Under the pieces are notes generated by a model. It ran no database searches, was not told the origin of the DNA, and worked only from the letters and a program-made list of their open reading frames with translations. Of a stretch of 36,935 bases of DNA, positions 9,211 to 17,781 are shown one piece after another. The stretch's first letter is position 1. The number at the start of each line of letters is the position of its first letter. Both the position numbers and the translations under genes were made by a program. Location: the NCBI RefSeq assembly GCF_017430385.1, contig NZ_JAFRNB010000021.1:1-36935 (forward strand). Reading direction: 5' to 3'. This DNA comes from Treponema sp. (lineage in GTDB: Bacteria > Spirochaetota > Spirochaetia > Treponematales > Treponemataceae).

Positions 9211-10008
9211 TTAGTTGAAATCGATATTAATGCCTGCATCGCCAGAACTGTTTCCGACTCCAATTGTTACAGTACATTCATTTGACTTGATTTTCGTTGC
9301 TAATCCCCTGAGTGAATTTATGACCTCAACATAGTATTTTCCGCTTTCAACCGCTTCATAAGATGGATTTGTCGCACCACTAATTTCAGCACCATCTTTA
9401 TACCACTGATATGAGATCGATCCTTCGTCGGTAACGCTCGCCTCGATAGAAAGGGAAACCTTTGATTCACCGGCTGCGGTTCCGGAAAGATTTTTGCCAT
9501 CCGGGATTGCCGGTGCCATGGGCTTTGGAAGAGGCTTAACAGTGATTACTGCGGTTGAAGTTTGTTTTGTCTGAGTTTTATGAGTTGTATCCGTTGCATT
9601 CTCATAAGTGTTCGTTACGATGCAATAATATGAATAAATTGTTTCTGTTTCTACGAAAGGTGCCTTCCCGTCATCAAAAGGCTGGAAAATTGCCGATGTT
9701 GCCCCATTTATCGGAGAACCGTCAGTCTTATACCACTGATATGAAAGCGTTCCACCATCTGTAACCTCAGCGATGACACGGAGAGGATTTACATCGCTTG
9801 TTCCAACAGTATAAGTCGCCCCCTGCGGCTGGCTTGTGATTACAGGAACCTGCGCCATCTCAGCGGCTTTATTCTCTTTTTCACTGTCTTTTGTTTCAGG
9901 TGTATAAGGAATGTAAACCGTATCTCCATCCTCACCAGCTTTGCAAGAAACAAAAGCAAAAGATGCAACCATTGCAGCAAGAACCATAAATCCAACAACT
10001 TTTTTCAT
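9211..10008 (-). CDS. Lipoprotein with two Ig-like domains
   Basis: A 265-aa protein with a signal peptide and lipobox FVSC (Cys22), so it is probably anchored to a membrane by lipid. After an acidic linker (about 30-50) come two bacterial Ig-like domains. Each carries the SYQWYK core (89-94 and 199-204) followed by a G-A-T stretch and a Y-Y-x-V-x-N strand. It has no enzyme motif. Its position between two amylase genes, 28 nt after one and 24 nt before the small peptide, suggests a non-catalytic role in starch capture or in holding the enzymes at the surface, as with SusE/F-like helpers. That is a contextual guess, since there is no visible starch-binding signature. A strong GGAGGA site precedes the start. 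Confidence 0.8.
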   Translation of the reverse strand: MKKVVGFMVLAAMVASFAFVSCKAGEDGDTVYIPYTPETKDSEKENKAAEMAQVPVITSQPQGATYTVGTSDVNPLRVIAEVTDGGTLSYQWYKTDGSPINGATSAIFQPFDDGKAPFVETETIYSYYCIVTNTYENATDTTHKTQTKQTSTAVITVKPLPKPMAPAIPDGKNLSGTAAGESKVSLSIEASVTDEGSISYQWYKDGAEISGATNPSYEAVESGKYYVEVINSLRGLATKIKSNECTVTIGVGNSSGDAGINIDFN

Positions 10009-10036
10009 TTTAATTCCTCCAGAAATTATTTACCAT

Positions 10037-13000
10037 TTATTTTAGATATGCGCCGTCACTGCCGATTTTTCCGGTCGGTTCAACGCCGTCTCCTGTCTGT
10101 AGCACATAGATTCTGGCATTTCCCTCGCCGATAGAATCTGATGTGAGAGTTCCGTTGCAATTCACGGATTTTCCTGTCACGACTTCGATGTAAGTTCCGC
10201 TCCGAACCCCGGAGAATGTGGCTCCTCCGCCGACGGTGACAAGAACGAAGCTGTCAATTCCGTTCTTTTTGTACGCGCGCTTGTAAGAAATAGCACCGGA
10301 ACAACCTTCCGTTGAATACTGCCCCTTTCGTAAGGCTGGAATCGCACGCCGGATTTTGTTCAGACGAATCAAGTGCTGTGAAAGCGGGCTGCTCAAAGTC
10401 GATGCAACTTCTCCGCTGGCCTCATAAACTCCGTAGTCACTTGCAGTTACGCTTCCTTCAAGATGGTCTCCAAAATAAGCCCGTCCGGACCTCGCATAAG
10501 GAACTTTGTTTCCGTTGGTGTACGGCTCAATCTGGCAGCTTTTCTGGAATTCAATTTCCGAGCCATAATAAACGCATGGAATTCCACGGAATGTGAACAT
10601 AAAGCTGAAATTATTAGCCCACGCATCGGTTCCGCCAGAATAGCGCGTGTACAGATATCCGCCTTCATTCGGGCCGTAATCATGGCTGTCAACATAAGTA
10701 ACATTGTATGTCGCATCATTGAAGTATCTGTCTTCCTGCTTTGCAACGCCGAACGCACTTCCTGCAGAGCCAAAACAGTGATGCATATAAAAATCAATCA
10801 TATCAAGGCCGCTTGACTGGCTTCTGTCCGGCTCGTGATAATCGTTGCCGTTCAAAAAAGCGTTGTCGCTCACAGGCTGGCTTAGAGGATTCAGATTGTC
10901 TTTGAAATGCTGATATACAGTTTCTTCATTTGCCAGCGGATCTGTTTCGCTCCATGAATATGAATCATCATTTCCCTTCCAGGTGTAGAATGGGATAGAA
11001 ATCGGAGGTTTATTGTCATTCCAAACCTCATTCCGAAGAACACAACCTTCACCGAACATGAAAAAATTCTTTCCGTTTGCCTCACCAGCCTGCTTGAAAT
11101 ACGGCAGGAATTCCTTGTTGAATGTCAGCCTGCTTATGTGCTTAACCGTGTCGATTCGGAACGCATCAACTCCCATATTTATGTACTTGATGTAAGCATT
11201 TCTGATATATTCCGCGACCTTGTGATTTTCGGTATTGATGTCTACACAATCGTCAGCCATCTGTGCAGTCTGAACATTATAGCCTTCCCACTGCATATTT
11301 TTCTCATGATGATAAGCCCGCTCAGTGTCATTAAAATCTTCCTTCATCGCATTGATTCTGCTTCTGAACTGCGCTCCACCATCAAGTTTCCAGTAATCGT
11401 TTCCACCGACAGCCTTTTTGAGACAGTCAAGGCCATAAAGTCCGCTAGACAACGCACTTACGCTCTCATTCTGCGAGAATGCAGTGACAGCCTTTGTAAC
11501 GCCTTTTGCATCAGGCCGTTTGTCTGCCGTGTCGAAGATTCTGAAAATTCCTTCCTCACCGAAGTTTGAAGTATGATTCAAAACGATATCCTGAATGATT
11601 TTAATTCCTTTTTCATGGCAGGCATCAATAAGATTCTGATAAGACTGCATCGGGTCCTCATTCAAGCCTGCATAGCGTGGATCAACTTTGGTGAAATTTG
11701 TCGCATGATAACCGTGATAATCCAATCCACTCGAATTTTCGACAACTGGAGTAATCCAGATTGCACTGAATCCAAGTGCCTTGATATAATCAAGCCGCTC
11801 GATAAGCCCCTTAAAGTCACCGCGCCAGCCCGGATCGCCCAATGTAATTGAATTAAAACATGCCTCGTCTTCCCAGCAATAAGCGTTATTTGTTTTGTCT
11901 CCGTCATAGAATCGGGTTGTCATAAGGAAATAAATCGTCTCATCGCGGAAATCCCAGTTCTCATCGATTTTTACAGTTGTGACATCAATCGAAACGCTTT
12001 CTGAATCCGCCCCTTCATCATCAGTTACGACAAGAGAAATCCTTACACAAGCCCCAGCCACCTCCGGCATCGTGACATTGATTTTCTTTTCAGTCGTTGA
12101 ATCACAAACGGCGCCACTCACAGTCCATTTGTAAGAAGAAATATCGCCACCGTTCGGGTCGAAAGAATTTGCTGCAGAATAAGAAATTGTTTTTCCAGCT
12201 CCCGCAACTATTGTTCCAGAAATTTTTGCCACAGGCGGAAGATTTTCATTATTGGTCGTGAAATTAAGAGCCTTTACAGCAGAAAGATTTCCAGCCGCAT
12301 CATAAACCACAGCCTTAACGACATGCTCACCGTTTTTGAAAGTCTGCGTATTCCATGTATATTCAGCAGTTGCAGAAGTTCCGCTCACATTTTTAACAAA
12401 AAGATTTGAATCATCGAGCGTAATCACAATCTTTGAGAGTGCCTTGTCATCGCTTGCCATTACCGAAAGAAGAACTTCACCCGAAACAAGCCAGGATTTG
12501 CTTGCAGTAAATGATTCAAGAACAGGCTCCACAGAATCATCAGGATTTTCTTCATACCAGGTACCGTCTTTGTACCACCATTCTCCTGCTGTAAGGCTGT
12601 CACCGCCCTGCCCGCTCGCTTTGTGCTGGCTATTACCGTTGTTATTCAAAAGCACATCAACAGCGGTTTGCTCGAATGTGTAGACATACCAGCCATTCTC
12701 TTCTTCCGTCATGGCTTTTCCTGGCCAAACTCCGCCAGTGTAATTAACAGATTCCTCACCAGTTTTCCAAGCCCAAATATGTGTATATTTCGCATGAACG
12801 ATTATCCTGTCCGAAACTTCTCCAAGCGTGATAGAAGAGTTTTCCTCAGAGCGCACGGTTACGAAAGTCTTTTCGATGGTTCCGTCTGCCTTTGTAACAT
12901 AAACAGGCCAGGTTCCAGGAGCGACATTTTCTACAACCGAAGTTCCCGCAGGAAGATTTTCAGCCACAGCAGAAACCGGGTCACCAATCTGAAGCGAAGT

Positions 13001-13645
13001 AGAGCCGTCATTATTGATAATGGAAACGGTTCCAGTTTTGAGAATATAATTTTCAGAACTTTTCAAAGAGTTATTTGAAAAATCAGTAGCGATTGAAGCA
13101 GAATCAATCAAAGCCCAGCTTTTTGAAGAATCAATTTTGGAATTTATCTCAGATTTTTGTGCATCATCAATTTTTGAAATATCATATCCGCCAGAAAGCA
13201 ATGCCGCAAAGACATTTCCAAGAGCCGTAGAATTCTTATTGACCGCAACTGTGTTTTCCCCGGCTTTGATGTCCGTGACGGCGCGAAGCACAACAGTTCC
13301 GAGTTTTTTATTGTCAGCGTCAAAGGCGTAAACTGTGACAATTCGATTTTTACCAACCGGGATATCTTTTACAGTTACATTTGCCTTTCCAGAAGAAACG
13401 CTGCTATCTGCCGTAAGAGGAACAGAAATTCCTGTGCCGGAAACTTCGAGTTTTGCAAAAATGATGTCAGAAACATTGAGAGCGCGGGAATTACCCTGAG
13501 AATCAGACCCGACAATGACAAGACTTCCTGTAGCGGCTGAATTTTGGATTTCAGCAGACTCAGACGAATCTCCCACCGTAAGATTGCTGCATGAAAAAAA
13601 TATAAATGCAGCAAAAAGGCCAAGAATTAAAGCAACTTTTTTCAT
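10037..13645 (-). CDS. Surface lipoprotein alpha-amylase (GH13) with CBM26-like, Ig-like and PKD-like domains
   Basis: A 1202-aa exported amylase and the first gene of the starch cluster. Lipobox FFSC (Cys19). Residues about 38-278 are the shared N-terminal module. Residues 280-370 (IIVHAKYTHIWAW, GGVWPGKAM, GWYVYTF) look like a CBM26-type starch-binding module. About 373-465 is an Ig-like domain and about 470-557 a PKD-like domain (SFDPNGGDISSYKW, VVTDDEGADS). The GH13 barrel begins at about 567. It has DIVLNHT (686-692), VDAFRID with nucleophile Asp832, MFGEG with acid Glu866 and YVDSHD with Asp989. In the last motif Ser987 replaces the usual Asn before His-Asp, although the catalytic residues are all present. 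The gene follows an AT-rich 108-nt region with a perfect palindrome. The ribosome site is weak (AAAG close to the ATG). Confidence 0.92.
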   Translation of the reverse strand: MKKVALILGLFAAFIFFSCSNLTVGDSSESAEIQNSAATGSLVIVGSDSQGNSRALNVSDIIFAKLEVSGTGISVPLTADSSVSSGKANVTVKDIPVGKNRIVTVYAFDADNKKLGTVVLRAVTDIKAGENTVAVNKNSTALGNVFAALLSGGYDISKIDDAQKSEINSKIDSSKSWALIDSASIATDFSNNSLKSSENYILKTGTVSIINNDGSTSLQIGDPVSAVAENLPAGTSVVENVAPGTWPVYVTKADGTIEKTFVTVRSEENSSITLGEVSDRIIVHAKYTHIWAWKTGEESVNYTGGVWPGKAMTEEENGWYVYTFEQTAVDVLLNNNGNSQHKASGQGGDSLTAGEWWYKDGTWYEENPDDSVEPVLESFTASKSWLVSGEVLLSVMASDDKALSKIVITLDDSNLFVKNVSGTSATAEYTWNTQTFKNGEHVVKAVVYDAAGNLSAVKALNFTTNNENLPPVAKISGTIVAGAGKTISYSAANSFDPNGGDISSYKWTVSGAVCDSTTEKKINVTMPEVAGACVRISLVVTDDEGADSESVSIDVTTVKIDENWDFRDETIYFLMTTRFYDGDKTNNAYCWEDEACFNSITLGDPGWRGDFKGLIERLDYIKALGFSAIWITPVVENSSGLDYHGYHATNFTKVDPRYAGLNEDPMQSYQNLIDACHEKGIKIIQDIVLNHTSNFGEEGIFRIFDTADKRPDAKGVTKAVTAFSQNESVSALSSGLYGLDCLKKAVGGNDYWKLDGGAQFRSRINAMKEDFNDTERAYHHEKNMQWEGYNVQTAQMADDCVDINTENHKVAEYIRNAYIKYINMGVDAFRIDTVKHISRLTFNKEFLPYFKQAGEANGKNFFMFGEGCVLRNEVWNDNKPPISIPFYTWKGNDDSYSWSETDPLANEETVYQHFKDNLNPLSQPVSDNAFLNGNDYHEPDRSQSSGLDMIDFYMHHCFGSAGSAFGVAKQEDRYFNDATYNVTYVDSHDYGPNEGGYLYTRYSGGTDAWANNFSFMFTFRGIPCVYYGSEIEFQKSCQIEPYTNGNKVPYARSGRAYFGDHLEGSVTASDYGVYEASGEVASTLSSPLSQHLIRLNKIRRAIPALRKGQYSTEGCSGAISYKRAYKKNGIDSFVLVTVGGGATFSGVRSGTYIEVVTGKSVNCNGTLTSDSIGEGNARIYVLQTGDGVEPTGKIGSDGAYLK

Positions 13646-13715
13646 ACTTTAATTCTAAGAGCAGGTTAAAACTTTTTGAAAACTTTTTTTGGTAAAAAAA
13701 TCGCTTTTGTGAAAA

Positions 13716-13729
13716 TTTTCCTAGGAAAA
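13716..13729. promoter_or_regulatory. Perfect 14-bp palindrome upstream of the starch cluster, candidate operator
   Basis: TTTTCCTAGGAAAA is self-complementary. It lies 71-84 nt before the first amylase gene and 25 nt after the stop of the HD-hydrolase gene. It is AT-rich with no U-tract, so it does not look like a terminator. No convincing -35/-10 pair was found beside it, so the operator role is a guess. Confidence 0.35.
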
Positions 13730-13753
13730 GTGAAAATAAGACATTTTTAAGAC

Positions 13754-14386
13754 TTAAATTTTGTCCGATGACGAGTCCTTGTGCTTGTCGCAGAAATATC
13801 CACCATCCTCAAGATAGCGACGGCGGGTACGAACAAGCTCGATAAGCTCCTGATACATATTGTAATCAATCTCAAGAGCCATAGGAAGCAGATAAAATTC
13901 GGTCTCGTCACAATACCGCTCGATAAATTTCGGGTCAGTGACAAAACCAAGTGAAATCATGTTTGAGATTCGGTCAGCACATTTCAGGATTTTTGCCTTC
14001 TGGCTTCCGTTGTTGATAATCCGGCGCAAAAATTGAATTTTATCCTCGTCCTCACGGCGCGTTACCTCAAGAACCAAATCAAGAACCTGCTGGCCTTCAG
14101 GGTCGGCGTTTACAATTTCATTTCTGTCAAAGCCCTTTATGTCCTCGACAGTATCATGAACGAGCGAAGCTTTCAAAAGCACGGAGTCGATATAGCCGTA
14201 GTCGATAAGGATTCCAAGAGTATCAATCTGATGACGGAACATGTTTCCACCAGCATGACGGCCTTTGCCAATCAGCCCAGTGGAAAGCTGCATGTACGGA
14301 GCAAGCACAATATGCTTGAGCTGCTGCATGTGCTCTTTGTCCATCTGGTCAGGTTTATCAACCTTCATCTCATATTTACTAGCCAT
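13754..14386 (-). CDS. HD-domain phosphohydrolase, SpoT/Mesh1-like
   Basis: A 210-aa all-helical metal-dependent hydrolase with the signature of the (p)ppGpp hydrolase domain. It has His52 in MFRHQ, His77-Asp78 and Glu81-Asp82 in LVHDTVED, and Asp138 in KCADRISNM. The HDxxED variant is what marks SpoT/Mesh1 hydrolases among HD proteins. There is no synthetase, TGS or ACT domain, so it resembles a small alarmone hydrolase, but the natural substrate could be another nucleotide. The start at 14386 is chosen because GGAGGA stands 4 nt before it. An upstream ATG would add 28 residues that belong to the inverted-repeat element at 14433. It follows valS on the same strand, 177 nt away. Confidence 0.75.
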   Translation of the reverse strand: MASKYEMKVDKPDQMDKEHMQQLKHIVLAPYMQLSTGLIGKGRHAGGNMFRHQIDTLGILIDYGYIDSVLLKASLVHDTVEDIKGFDRNEIVNADPEGQQVLDLVLEVTRREDEDKIQFLRRIINNGSQKAKILKCADRISNMISLGFVTDPKFIERYCDETEFYLLPMALEIDYNMYQELIELVRTRRRYLEDGGYFCDKHKDSSSDKI

Positions 14387-14432
14387 ACGCTCCTCCGTTT
14401 CTGAATGCCAAGTTAGCATTAATCGGCTACTA

Positions 14433-14527
14433 CAAAAACAGGCTCCCGGCGAGAACACGCCATCGAACATCGCAGTGAGCGAAGCTCAGGCGAGTTCGTG
14501 TCGTAACCTCACCTACGCCTGTTTTTG
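14433..14527. repeat. Palindrome-bounded intergenic element
   Basis: A 95-bp segment is bounded by a perfect 11-bp inverted repeat, CAAAAACAGGC (14433-14443) and GCCTGTTTTTG (14517-14527). Inside is a small hairpin, TGAGC-GAA-GCTCA (about 14477-14489). On the minus strand this reads with a TTC loop, like the hairpins in the elements at 25361 and 29671. It lies in the 177-nt gap between valS and the HD-hydrolase gene. It may end the valS message or be a small non-autonomous repeat. Confidence 0.6.
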
Positions 14528-14563
14528 CATTATCTGTTTAAGTTGAACTTGTCGTTCAGCTAA

Positions 14564-17281
14564 CTATTTCAAAGCTTCGATATATGTGCCAAGTTTTTCA
14601 ATTCGGCGTTTTGTTTCGGCGAGTTTGTCGCGCTCTGCCTGAACAACCTCAGCTGGAGCATGCTCAGCGAATTTACCGCCCAACTTGGCTTCGGTGCGCT
14701 CGGCTTCTTTTTTGTCCTTTTCAAGGTCTTTCTGGAAGTGGAGCATAAGCTGTTCTTTGTTGATGTTCTCGTCAAGGATGATGAAAGCCTCAAAACCTGT
14801 GCCGACTGTACCGATTGACTTGGTTGGTTTTGCATCAACGAACTCAACCTTTGAAAGACCAGCCAGAAGCTGAATCATCTCGACCTTTTCGCGGCAAACT
14901 TCTGCTGCGCTGCCCTTCTCGATAAGAACGGCAAGATTGATTTTGTCTGCAGGGTTTACGCCACACTCGTTTCGTAAGCCACGGACACTTCGGATGAGAT
15001 CCTGCAAAGCTGCGAAGCGGGCTGTAATCTCAGCATTCTCGCGTGTTGCGCTGAACTCTGGATATGGAGCCGTAACGAGAAGGTCAGAATAGGTTTCGTT
15101 AGACATAACCTTCTGCTCGCCAGCCTTTTTGCGGTTTTCGATAATTTCTGCCAATGGCAATTTTGAGTAAATTTCTTCGGTAACGAACGGAATGAAAGGA
15201 TGCAAGAGACGCAAAGATTCTTCCAATACGTTAAGAAGAACTGAAACAGCGCGGTCTTTTTCGTGGTCGTCGCCGTGCCAGAATGAAAGTTTTGTGGCCT
15301 CAACATACCAGTCACAGAAATTGTTCCAGAAGAACTCGTAAACTGTTGAAGCAGCATCGTTGTATCGGTAGCCGTCAAGGGCTGCGCGAGCGTCCTGAGC
15401 AGCCTTGTTCAATGCCGTGAAAATCCATTTATCAAGCTCGTTGAGGTCGCTGTCCTTTACAGGAATCAAATTGCGGCCTTCGAGGTTACCCAGAATGTAG
15501 CGGCTTGCGTTCCATACTTTGTTACAGAAACGGCTTCCCATCTTGAATGAGTCGTTGTCAACGAGAACGTCCTGTCCCTGAGCTGCAAGGTATGAAAGAG
15601 TGAATTTGAGGGCGTCTGAGCCGTACTGATCGATGATGTCGAGAGGGTCGATTCCGTTTCCGAGTGATTTTGACATCTTTCGGCCCTGCTTATCGCGTAC
15701 GAGACCGTGGATGTAAATGTCATGGAATGGAGCCTTGCCTGTGAATTCAAGGCCAGCCATAATCATGCGGCTTACCCAGAAGAAGATGATGTCGTAAGCT
15801 GTTACGAGAGCTGTTGTCGGGTAAAATTTCTTCAAATCTTCAGTCTCTGAAGGCCAGCCCAAAGTTGAGAACGGCCAGAGCCAAGAAGAGAACCATGTGT
15901 CAAGAACATCAGGATCCTGTTTGAGGTTTGTGCTTCCGCATTTTGGACATTTTTTAACGTCCTCACGGCTAACGATTGTTTCACCGCATTCACAGTACCA
16001 TGCAGGAATTCTGTGTCCCCACCAGATCTGGCGGCTTACACACCAGTCGCGGATGTTTTCCATCCAGTGAGTATATGTGTTTTCCCATTTGCGGGGATAG
16101 AATACGATTTCACCGTCTCGCCATGCCTTGAGGGCTTTTTCTGCGAGAGGCTTCATTTTTACGAACCACTGATAGCTCAAATACGGCTCAACGACAGTCT
16201 TACAGCGGTAACAGTGTCCGACAGAGTGAACCATCTTTTCTTCACCCTTGAAAAGTCCTGCTTCAGTTAAGTCTTCGATTACAAGTTTGCGTGCCTGCTC
16301 GCATTTAAGTCCGCGATATTTTTCAGGAACATTTTCGTTCAAAGTTCCGTCCGGGTTCAAAAGATTGATTACTTCAAGATTGTGGCGCAAACCAACTTCC
16401 CAGTCGTTAGGGTCGTGAGCCGGAGTGATTTTTACCATACCTGTTCCGAATTCTTTGTCTACATAAGAATCTGCAATGATTGGGATTTCTTTGCCGGTGA
16501 GAGGCAGCTTGAGCATTTTGCCGACCAGGTCCTTGTAACGCTCGTCATCAGGGTTTACGGCAACGGCTGTATCACCAAAGAATGTCTCCGGGCGGGTTGT
16601 TGCGACTTCGATTTTACCGCTTCCGTCTGCATATTCATAGTAAAGGTGGTACATTGCGCCCTGTGTATCAACATGGTCAACTTCATCATCAGCAAGGGCA
16701 GTTCCACAGCGAGGACACCAGTTTACCAATCGCTGGCCTTTGTACATAAGTCCGCGCTCATACAATGTTACGAAAACATCACGAACAGCCTTTGAAAGAC
16801 CTTCGTCATAAGTAAATCGCTCGCGGCTCCAGTCAACAGAGTTTCCGAGCTTTTTCTGCTGCTTTACGATTGTGTCATGATGCTCGTGAGTTACTTCCCA
16901 GGTGCGCTCGATGAACTTTTCGCGGCCCAAGTCGTTGCGAGATTTGCCTTCTTTTTTGAGAGCGCGCTCAACGACATTCTGAGTTGCGATACCAGCATGG
17001 TCAGTGCCTGGAATCCAGAGAGTGTCGTCTCCCTTCATACGGTGATAGCGGACAACGATATCCTGCAAAGTGTTGTTGAGACCGTGGCCCATGTGAAGAA
17101 CGCCAGTTACATTTGGCGGCGGAATCACGACTGTATATTTGATGTTAGATTTTTTCTGTGAATGTACAGGGGAATCTGAATCGCTAGAAGGCTTAAAGTA
17201 GCCCTTCTCGACCCACTGAGAATAAATTCTGTCCTCAAATTCTTTTGGATTATAAGCTTTTTCCAATTCAATAGCGTGCAT
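14564..17281 (-). CDS. valS: Valine-tRNA ligase
   Basis: A 905-aa class I aminoacyl-tRNA synthetase that charges tRNA-Val in the cytoplasm. It has PPPNVTGVLHMGHGLNN with the HIGH-type motif HMGH (63-66), the connective editing domain (TTRPETFFGDTAVAVNP), and zinc-type cysteine pairs (NWCPRCG; a second set WYCECGE..CPKCG). The KMSKS loop is at 535-539. The C-terminal coiled coil (EKDKKEAERTEAKLGG, then QAERDKLAETKRRIEKL) is typical of ValRS. The start at 17281 is preferred because AGAGGT lies 9 nt upstream. The longer frame from 17311 would put that ribosome site inside the gene. The length fits the family. Confidence 0.97.
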   Translation of the reverse strand: MHAIELEKAYNPKEFEDRIYSQWVEKGYFKPSSDSDSPVHSQKKSNIKYTVVIPPPNVTGVLHMGHGLNNTLQDIVVRYHRMKGDDTLWIPGTDHAGIATQNVVERALKKEGKSRNDLGREKFIERTWEVTHEHHDTIVKQQKKLGNSVDWSRERFTYDEGLSKAVRDVFVTLYERGLMYKGQRLVNWCPRCGTALADDEVDHVDTQGAMYHLYYEYADGSGKIEVATTRPETFFGDTAVAVNPDDERYKDLVGKMLKLPLTGKEIPIIADSYVDKEFGTGMVKITPAHDPNDWEVGLRHNLEVINLLNPDGTLNENVPEKYRGLKCEQARKLVIEDLTEAGLFKGEEKMVHSVGHCYRCKTVVEPYLSYQWFVKMKPLAEKALKAWRDGEIVFYPRKWENTYTHWMENIRDWCVSRQIWWGHRIPAWYCECGETIVSREDVKKCPKCGSTNLKQDPDVLDTWFSSWLWPFSTLGWPSETEDLKKFYPTTALVTAYDIIFFWVSRMIMAGLEFTGKAPFHDIYIHGLVRDKQGRKMSKSLGNGIDPLDIIDQYGSDALKFTLSYLAAQGQDVLVDNDSFKMGSRFCNKVWNASRYILGNLEGRNLIPVKDSDLNELDKWIFTALNKAAQDARAALDGYRYNDAASTVYEFFWNNFCDWYVEATKLSFWHGDDHEKDRAVSVLLNVLEESLRLLHPFIPFVTEEIYSKLPLAEIIENRKKAGEQKVMSNETYSDLLVTAPYPEFSATRENAEITARFAALQDLIRSVRGLRNECGVNPADKINLAVLIEKGSAAEVCREKVEMIQLLAGLSKVEFVDAKPTKSIGTVGTGFEAFIILDENINKEQLMLHFQKDLEKDKKEAERTEAKLGGKFAEHAPAEVVQAERDKLAETKRRIEKLGTYIEALK

Positions 17282-17358
17282 AAAACAACGACCTCTAAAA
17301 AATTTATGCAACTATTATATTGAATCAGAGCATTTTCTTCAATAAAAATATATAATCA

Positions 17359-17433
17359 TAGATTACCCAGCTGCCGCAAATTGGATTTTCTTATGACAAT
17401 AATTTTAATCTGTGAAATCTGTGTAATCTGTGG
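17359..17433. repeat. Nine-base-period intergenic repeat, (TCTGTGNNN)x3 with a partial inverted partner
   Basis: TCTGTG occurs at 17409, 17418 and 17427, giving three copies with an exact 9-nt period (CACAGANNN on the other strand). An AGATTAC near 17359-17366 could pair with GTAATCT at 17423-17429. It lies between the stop of the TrpR-like gene and valS, so it may end the former or sit in the leader of the latter. The same period and core occur at 22046-22110. Confidence 0.55.
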
Positions 17434-17439
17434 TTTGTT

Positions 17440-17772
17440 TTATATGCTGTCAGCGTAATCAAGCAATTTTCGGAAAGCGGAATCTTCTTTTTTAAGTTCC
17501 CTTGAACCACGCGTAATTTTACAGAGGGAAATATGGAATTTTTTGGCAATGTCGCGCTGTGTCGTTCCCTTGTCGATTTCACGCACCAAAAGCCATCTTT
17601 TTGCGAAGTCGTTCATTTCAGCCGGGGTAAAAAGACAGCCGAAAAAGTCATATATAAAATCAGGATTGCCGTTCTTAGCAAGGAGTTTGCACATTTCACG
17701 GAGCGCGCCCTCCAAATCCTTTGAAGTAAGTTCTGTTTCATTCTCAATGTTTGTAATATCGTTCATTTTCAT
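17440..17772 (-). CDS. TrpR-like DNA-binding regulator
   Basis: A 110-aa all-helical protein of the Trp repressor/YerC type. It has LFTPAEMNDFAKRWLLVREI followed by the helix-turn-helix TTQRDIAKKFHISLCKITRG and SRELK, which aligns with TPDEREAL...QRELK...ATITRGSNSLK of TrpR. Whether it binds tryptophan cannot be told, and no trp genes are in the window. ATG at 17772 is preferred because an AAGG stands about 5 nt upstream. A second ATG lies 6 nt further on. The gene begins 9 nt after the EAL-protein gene and is almost certainly co-transcribed with it. Confidence 0.8.
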   Translation of the reverse strand: MKMNDITNIENETELTSKDLEGALREMCKLLAKNGNPDFIYDFFGCLFTPAEMNDFAKRWLLVREIDKGTTQRDIAKKFHISLCKITRGSRELKKEDSAFRKLLDYADSI

Positions 17773-17781
17773 CACAACCTT

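Noticed and set aside
14386..14470. 28-residue N-terminal extension of the HD hydrolase
   Set aside because: The extension reads through the inverted-repeat element, and GGAGGA stands directly before the ATG at 14386.
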